From assembly GCA_003996215.1 (NCBI GenBank), contig QJPP01007241.1:1116001-1180000 (forward strand): a DNA stretch of 64,000 bases, in the 5' to 3' direction. The DNA is from Jaltomata sinuosa (lineage: Eukaryota > Streptophyta > Magnoliopsida > Solanales > Solanaceae). How positions within the stretch are numbered: the first letter of the stretch is position 1; the number at the start of each line of letters is the position of its first letter. A program made the translations under genes and the position numbers. Of the stretch, positions 58,136 through 64,000 are shown piece after piece. The notes beneath the pieces are model-generated. The model did no database searches. It had not been told where the DNA came from and saw only the letters and a program-made list of their open reading frames with translations.

Positions 58136-59110
58136 ACTGGCTTTCTCTCTATTATGCAGTTCTAGACTGTTATGCTAAGACTGTGACTATAGATATGCCA
58201 GGTATTCCTAAATTAAATTGGCAAGGAACTCTCAATCCTTATTTGAGGAAGGTAATTTCATTTCTGAAGGCTCAGCGCTTGTCTGAAAAGGAAAGTCTCA
58301 CTTTTTTAGCTTATGTTCATGATACTTATGTTGATACTCCTCCATTAGAGTTAGTTTCAGTGGTGAAAGAATTTCCAAAGCTATTCTTAACTGATCTTCT
58401 AGGTATGCCACCTGATCTTGATATTAATTTTGGTGTTGACTTGGAGCTGGGTACTCTGCCCATTTCTATCTCTCCATATCTGATGGCTCCGACAGAATTG
58501 AAAGAATCGAAGGAGCAGTTGTAAGATTTGTTGAGTAAGGGTTTTATTAGGCCTAGTGTTTCCCCTTGGGGTGCTCCTATCCTATTTGTGAATAAGAAGG
58601 ATGGCACTATAAGGATGTGTATTGACTATTGGCAATTGAATAAGGTGACGATTAAGAACAAGTATCCTATTTCATGTATTGATGACTTGTATTGATTTGA
58701 AATTGGGTTATCACCAACTGAGGGTTAGGGCAGAGGATATCCAAAGACAGCTTTCAGGACCCGTTATGGTCAATATGAGTTTCTGGTTATGTCTTTTGGG
58801 CAGACCAACGCCCCCCAGCAACATTCATGAAGTTGATGAATGGGGTGTTCAGTCCCTATTTGGATTCCTTTGTTTTAGTCTTCATCGATGATATTTTGAT
58901 CTACTCTCGTAGTAGAGAGGAGCATAAGCAGCATTTGAGAATTGTGCTTCAGACTTTGAAGAAGGAGAGACTTTATGTAAAAGATTCCAAGTGTGAGTTC
59001 TAGCTCAGTTGTGTGACATTTTTGGGGCATGTGGTGACCAAGGATTGTATTATGGTTGATCCAAAGAAGATTTAGGTTGTTAGAGATTGGGCTAGACCTA
59101 CTTTACCTAC
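58136..59110 (+). pseudogene. pol: T4 reverse transcriptase
   Basis: 58105-58524 open through the linker and PISISPYLMAPTELKESKEQ, then stop. Continues [17 protein letters not shown] and [13 protein letters not shown] short deletion removes the DQLQG-type block before [15 protein letters not shown]. Palm is split by small frameshifts but has [13 protein letters not shown] and [18 protein letters not shown], the intact catalytic box (about 58880-58925). Confidence 0.9.
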
Positions 59111-59660
59111 CGAGATTTAGAGTTTTGTGGGCTTGGCTGGTTATTATAGATGGTTTGTAGAGAGTTTCTCTTCTATTGCATATCCATTGAAAAAACTAAC
59201 TCAGAAGAATGTGAATTTTTAGTGGTATAAGGAGTGTGAGGTGAGCTTTCAAAAGCTCAAGACATTATTGACTTCAGCCCCAATCTTGACCTTGCCAGTG
59301 GAAAGTGAAGGCTTCACGGGTTTGTCTTGGGTGTATTTTAATGCAGAAAGGTAAGGTAATATCGTATACTCCGAGGCAGTTGAAGATTTATGAGCAAAAC
59401 TACCCTACTCATGACTTAGAGTTAGCATCAGTAGTTTTTGCTTTAAAAATTTGAAGGCATCACTTATATGGGGTGCATTATGAGGTGTTCAAGGATTATC
59501 GCAGTCTTCAGCATATTTTTTGGTTAGAGAGATTTATTTTGAAGCAGAGAAGATGGTTGGAGCTGCTTAAGGACTATGACATCGCTATCTTATATCACCC
59601 GGGCAAGGCGAATATGGTAGCAGATGCTTTGAGTCGTAACTCAGTTAGTATGGGCAGCTT
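59111..59660 (+). pseudogene. pol: T4 RNase H missing its first catalytic segment
   Basis: [36 protein letters not shown], then a deletion so that the YCDAS block is absent ([10 protein letters not shown] across the join). Afterwards the text resumes in another frame: [15 protein letters not shown], and 59473-59898 has VFKDYRSLQHIF, LELLKDYDIAILYHPGKANM and VADALSRN. Confidence 0.87.
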
Positions 59661-59868
59661 AGCTATATTGCAAGTGGAGGAGCATCCTTTTACCATGGAT
59701 ATGCAGTCCTTGTCTAATAGCTTTGTGAGACTTGATATTTCAGAGCCTGGCAGAGTTCTTACTCCTGTTGAGGCACAATCTCTCTTATTGGATAAGACCA
59801 AGGCTAGACAGTTTGAAGATGAGAAATTGAAGATCACTCGAGGAAAAGTATTAATGGGTGAGGCTAAC
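59661..59868 (+). pseudogene. pol: T4 tether before integrase, left of insertion
   Basis: SMGSLAILQVEEHPFTMDMQ and EAQSLLLDKTKARQFEDEKL, the usual tether between RNase H and integrase. It stops at the LTR insertion with CTAAC at 59864-59868. Confidence 0.85.
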
Positions 59869-60219
59869 TGTAATGACTGGGTTTGTCATTATGGGTAGAC
59901 TTTTCGTGCCAAGCGTCAAGTCAGAAAACTTTCAGATTTGGGAGTTGAAAATTCTGGGCTAGGCTAGTCTCGATCGGTTTTGAAGAGAGGTATGGTCTAT
60001 GGAAATCCGAGTAAGGATTGGGTAATGTGTCCTATTTTGAGCTAGTTTTCCATTTAGCTAAGACATAAAGTAGTCCGGGGGACTTTTCGGAATCGAATTG
60101 GGGTAAGGAGAACTCCCAGTATCGAGGTTGACGTGAAGGGGTTATTCTGGAACGTCAGGAAAATGAGTGTATTATAAAATTGACCAATTTGGGGAACTTT
60201 ATGACCTTTTTTCCTGTGT

Positions 60220-60375
60220 CAACCGCCATAGCAGTTGACACACCGCTATAGCGACCTCCGCTATAGCAAAGAAAATACCACTACAGCGGAAGTCAACATC
60301 GATCAGCCTCCACCATAGCGGTCGATTCTACTACGGTGATACTACTATAGCGGAGTGGACCGCTATAGCAGAGCT
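60220..60375. repeat. CTATAG palindrome array in the T4-inserted LTR
   Basis: Six to seven words such as CCGCTATAGCG and CGCTATAGCAG, the same family as 34690-34915. Confidence 0.8.
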
Positions 60376-61117
60376 TGCTGGGATTTAATGCAGAAACTTC
60401 CCCAAAAATAGTCAATTTTCTTCAACACGTTTTGGGAGAAGGGTAAGGCGATTTTGGGTGATTTTCATCAGTTTTCCACCAATTTTTATCCTAAAGGTAA
60501 GAATTCTACTCCCCAAACTCTATACTATCTTTGCTATGCTATAGAATTGCTAGGAGTAGACTTGGAAAAAGGATTGGAATGACCTAGGATGGTAGAATCT
60601 GAGGAAATAGGAGATTCTAAGGTGTAAAAGTTCTTGGGTGTTGATGATTTCATTAGATTATGATCATGTGACCTTATTTCCCTAAATGTATCCATAAAAA
60701 TTGTAGGAATAGGTGAATTAATGGTGGGAAAGCCTGGGAAAAGGGCGAGATGATCATGGTTGGCCTGGGGTTTAGGATTTTTGCATAATCCGGGTAAATT
60801 ATAGGCCATAAAGATTAATCTTGGTTATTGTGTGTTGTTTTAGAACAAGAACCGGCAAGAACTTTGGGAAACGGGAAAGCTCCAGTTGAGAATAGCTTGG
60901 AATATTTCGAGGTAGGCGATGGTTGTTGATTTTTAATATGTATTATGTGTTCACGTACTATTCCATAGTAGTGTATGAGTTGCATGTTTAGGGAATGTTT
61001 TGTGAATGTCTAGTTGTCTGGTAATTCAGTCTTGTGAAATGAACTTCTTTGTTTGCTTGTTGGTTTTTGCAAGTATGTTTGTTCATTGGGTGTGATTGAT
61101 TTGGACTTGTTATGATA

Positions 61118-61265
61118 TTTGGTTGGCTCAGATACCATGCCTGGTATGGGTATACAGGGTTGGCTTGGGTACCATGCCTGGTACGGGTTTACTAATGATT
61201 GGCTTAGGTACCATGCCTGGTCCGAGAATTTCTAATAGTTGGCTCGGGTACCACGCCTGGTACGG
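61118..61265 (+). repeat. GTACCA hairpin array, copy A
   Basis: Four units, for example GGTACCATGCCTGGTACGGG; arms mostly intact. Confidence 0.85.
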
Positions 61266-62038
61266 GTTGTTTAATGGCATTACTATTTTCTTTCGATGGT
61301 TCCATGAGTGGGCCAGATTTTATTCTTGAACCGTGATATATGTATAAGGTCCATCAGAGGCTGGTGATTTTATTTAATTGTGAGTTCAGTCTTAGTGTAG
61401 ATCGGGATAGCATGTCTAAAACTTTGATGTGGTTAGGGGGATCCTTGTTGGGTCCGAGTTATGTGGAAAATGGTATATATTGTTGTCTGTGTGTGGTCAC
61501 TAGTTGTTATTGGTTCATGTGTTAATATGCTAAGTGAGGGATTTAATATCTGGGTACTTGTTGACTTGTTACATGTTTCTTGTACCTTACTATGTTATGG
61601 TTTACTGTTCATATTATGTTTATTGGAGCTGGCCAATGATCCTACCAGTATACGGTGTTTGTGTACTGACTCTATACTTGCTTTCCTTTTTGTGAGTACA
61701 AAAAGTTTTTCGGCGGCTGACACGTGACCTCACTTGTAGTCCCAGCACTTTCAGACATCAAGGGTGAGTTGCTTAAATCGAGCTACCTTGGTCGCTTCCA
61801 TTTCGTTTGTAGCCCACTTGTCTCAGGCTTAGACTGTTGTTTATTTTGGGGTTGCATCCCCGCATTCTAGACTTTTGGTAGTATTTTGGTATGATGACTT
61901 TCACGTTCTAGGGAGAATGTTTCCGCAGGTTAATTATCATAGTAGTGAGATTGTTATTGAATTGCTAGTTTATTTTTTTGCACACTGGTTTTGAGCTGCT
62001 AGAACGGTTAAGTTCGGGGTCGTTGATGGTTTGCTCAC

Positions 62039-62293
62039 TCCTAGACAGTGAGGCAATTTCCAGCCTTTCCAAAATCTCCAGCCTTTCCTCTAACCTTGAT
62101 GCGCTCCTGCAAAAACTTCTCCAAAGAGGCAATTTCCATGATGTTATCCTTAACAGGCTTTGAGCAATCAATCACGAAGGTTGCTCCCTTCTTCTTCCTG
62201 CCCTTGGTGGCTCCGCTGCTTTCTTTACTCATTTTCTCCTACAATTATAGAAAAAAAACCTACCTGAGAAGTTGCGGCAATGTGGGAAGAATA
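62039..62293 (-). pseudogene. RPL22: Ribosomal protein eL22 gene fragment at LTR duplication junction
   Basis: Minus-strand ATG at 62230-62232 opens 63 codons: [40 protein letters not shown] and [18 protein letters not shown]. This is the N-terminal half of cytosolic 60S protein eL22 (full length about 120-125 residues). It ends near GKAG-NCLTV with a short repeat (GGAAAGGCTGGA twice) and a stop at 62041-62043. Upstream, CTTCTCAG/GTAGGT and TTGTAG/GAGAAAATG look like 5'-UTR exon edges around a shrunken intron, so the source was genomic DNA, not mRNA. The second LTR copy has no such insert at the same place. Confidence 0.9.
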
Positions 62294-62604
62294 ATAGGCC
62301 ATAAAGACTTATCTTGGTTATTGTGTGTTGTTTTAGAATAAGAACTAGCAAGAACTTTGGAAAACAGGAAAGCTCCGGTTGAGTAGAGCTTGGAATATTT
62401 CGAGGTAGGTGATGGTTATTGATTTCTAATATGCATTATGTGTTCATGTACTATTCCATAGTAGTGTATGAGTTGCATATTTAGGGAATGTTTTGTGAAT
62501 GTCTAGTTGTCCGGTAATCAGTCTTGTGAAATGAACTTCTTTGTTTGGTTGTTGGTTTTACAAGTATGTTTGTTCATTGGGTGTGATTGATTTGGACTTG
62601 TTAT

Positions 62605-62760
62605 GATATTCGATTGGCTCGGGTACCATGCCTGGTATGGGTATACTAATGGTTGGCTTGGGTACCAAACCTGGTAGGGGTTTACTAATGGTTGGCTCAG
62701 GTACCATGCCTGGTACGGGAATTTCTAATGGTTGGCTCGGGTACCACGCCTAGTACGGGT
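62605..62760 (+). repeat. GTACCA hairpin array, copy B
   Basis: Four units equivalent to 61118-61265, within the duplicated LTR segment. Confidence 0.85.
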
Positions 62761-63582
62761 TGTTTAATTGCATTACTTTTTTATTTTGATGGTTCCATAA
62801 GTAGGCCGGGTTGTATTCTTAAACTGTGATATTTGTATAAGGTCCATGAGAGGGCGGGTGATTTTATTTAATTGTGAGTTCGGTCTTAGTGTAGACCGGG
62901 ATAGCATGTCTAAAACTTAGATGCGGTTAGGGGGATCCTTGGTGGGTATGGGGTATATGGATAAGGGTATATATTGTTGTTTTGGTGTGGTCACTAGTTG
63001 TTATTGGTTCATGTGTTAATATGCTAAGAGAGGGATTTAATATTTGGGTACTTGTTGACTTGTTATATGTTTCTTGTACCTTACTATGTTATGGTTTACT
63101 GTTCATATTATGTTTATTGGATCTGGCCGATGATCCTACAAGTACACGGTGTTTGTGTACTGACTTTGCACTTGTTTTCTTTTTTGTGAGTACAGGAAGT
63201 CTTTCGACGGTTGACATGCGACCTCACCTATAGTCCCAGCGTTTTTAGACATCAAGGGTGAGCTGGTTCGATTGAGCTACCTTGGTCTCTTCCATTGAGT
63301 TTGTAGCCCACTTGTCTCGGGCTTAGACTCTTATTTATTTTGGTGTTGCATCCCTGCATTCTAGACTTTTGGTAGTATTTTGGTACGATGACTTTCAGGT
63401 TCTAGGGAGAATGTTTCTGCAGGTTAATTATCATAGTATTGAGATTGTTATTGAATTGCTAGTTTATTTTCTTGCACACTGGTTTTGAGCTGCTAGAACG
63501 ATTAAGTTCGGGATCGTTGATGGTTCGCTCACCCAGGAGTTAGGTGAGTGCCAGTCACGATGGTCTGGGTCGTGACACTAAG

Positions 63583-64000
63583 AAATAAATTTTAGATTCG
63601 GAGGGTGTTCTACGAATTAAGGGTCGTATTTGTGTTCCTAGAGTTAGTGATTTGACCAAGTTGATTATGGAAGAGGCTCATAGCTCTAAATATTCTATTT
63701 ATCCGGGAGCAGCGAAAATGTATCATGATCTGAAGCAGCATTACTGGTAGTGTCGAATGATATTGTAGATTATGTCTCTCGATGTTTGAATTGCCAGCAG
63801 GTTAAGTAAGAGCACCAGAGGTCAGGTGGTAACACTCAGAGGATGGCTATACCTGAGTGAAGTGGCAGCGAATTTCTATGGATTTCGTGGTAGGACTGCC
63901 ATAGACTTTGAGAAAATTTGATATTGTTTGGGTTATCATGGATAGATTGACTAAGTCTGCTCACTTTGTGCTAGTTCAGACTTTATATAATGCAGAGAGG
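63583..64000 (+). pseudogene. pol: T4 integrase, right of insertion, cut by window end
   Basis: GVLRIKGRICVPRVSDLTKL then EEAHSSKYSIYPGAAKMYHD, the finger region with Tyr where the second His is expected. A stop and frameshift follow HYW. LNCQQVK is readable, then KWQRISMDFVVGLP-like and VWVIMDRLTKSAHFVLVQ text around 63860-63980, the start of the catalytic core with its first Asp. It continues past the edge. Confidence 0.87.

Larger units (their letters stand above)
59869..63577 (+). mobile_element. L2-type LTR insertion (solo-like, internally duplicated) in T4
   Basis: TGTAATGACTGGG start and GGTCGTGACA end, both intact; flanks CTAAC (59864-59868) and CTAAG (63578-63582) look like a TSD with one change. 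No internal element genes. At 3.7 kb it is longer than a normal L2 LTR because segment 60801-62038 is repeated as 62294-63577, with an eL22 fragment between. The first copy lacks its last ~40 bp and the second its first ~930 bp. Confidence 0.88.
53900..64000 (+). mobile_element. T4: plus-strand Ty3/gypsy element, split by an LTR, runs off the window
   Basis: 5' LTR ending GGTCGTGACA at 56135, PBS, gag with intact CCHC, protease, RT, RNase H and integrase. The integrase is interrupted at 59868 by a 3.7-kb LTR and resumes at 63578. A chromovirus by Gag/RT wording, probably Tekay-like. The 3' half is beyond the right edge. Confidence 0.85.

Noticed and set aside
62048..62341. Plus-strand ORF over the eL22 fragment
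   Set aside because: Antisense shadow of the eL22 coding frame on the minus strand.

Overview
This window is plant nuclear DNA made almost entirely of nested, decayed LTR retrotransposons. I see no intact cellular gene. A eudicot source is well supported by the Ty3/gypsy chromoviruses, an Athila-type element with an env-like gene, a Ty1/copia element, a plant-type RNase H-like gene remnant, a cytosolic eL22 gene fragment and a piece of plant mitochondrial rps19. Solanaceae (Capsicum or Solanum type) is my best guess from the feel of the elements, but it is an inference that would need a search.

Layout. 1-1664: part of a minus-strand LTR (subfamily L1b) inserted into the integrase of T1. 1665-7650: T1, a minus-strand Tekay/Del-like gypsy element (integrase fragment, RT-RNase H, protease, gag, PBS, 5' LTR). 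7651-9895: a second minus LTR (L1c) joined head-to-tail to the T1 LTR. 9896-10470: an LTR-like scrap. 10471-24262: ATH1, a plus-strand Athila element with 5' LTR, tRNA-Asp-type PBS, gag, pol, an env-like ORF, and a 3' LTR cut off at 24262. 24263-25642: truncated minus LTR (L1a). 25643-27221: unassigned DNA and an RNase H-like pseudogene. 27227-36779: T2, a full-length plus-strand gypsy chromovirus with LTRs and a perfect ACCCA target duplication. Its 3' LTR carries a 245-bp mitochondrial rps19 fragment.

36785-37626 is AT-rich unique-looking DNA. 37632-53683 is COP1, a plus-strand copia element (TSD TCGAA) split by T3 (41341-52798, plus-strand Tekay-like, TSD AGATA/AGAGA). T3 has lost part of RT and RNase H and holds in its place an antisense Athila env-like fragment and a minus L1b LTR (45574-48871). 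From about 53.9 kb to the window end lies T4, another plus-strand gypsy element. Its integrase is split by a 3.7-kb LTR-only insertion (59869-63577) that contains an internal duplication with an antisense eL22 gene fragment at the junction.

The coding parts are all pseudogenes: stops, frameshifts and altered catalytic residues are common. The most notable signals are not genes. They are two ribosomal-protein gene fragments (organellar and cytosolic) lodged antisense in LTRs of one family, arrays of short inverted repeats that differ by LTR family, one near-palindromic word shared by unrelated Tekay and Athila elements, and a covarying hairpin block repeated after pol and env of ATH1. No CRISPR, defence locus, tRNA or rRNA gene is visible.
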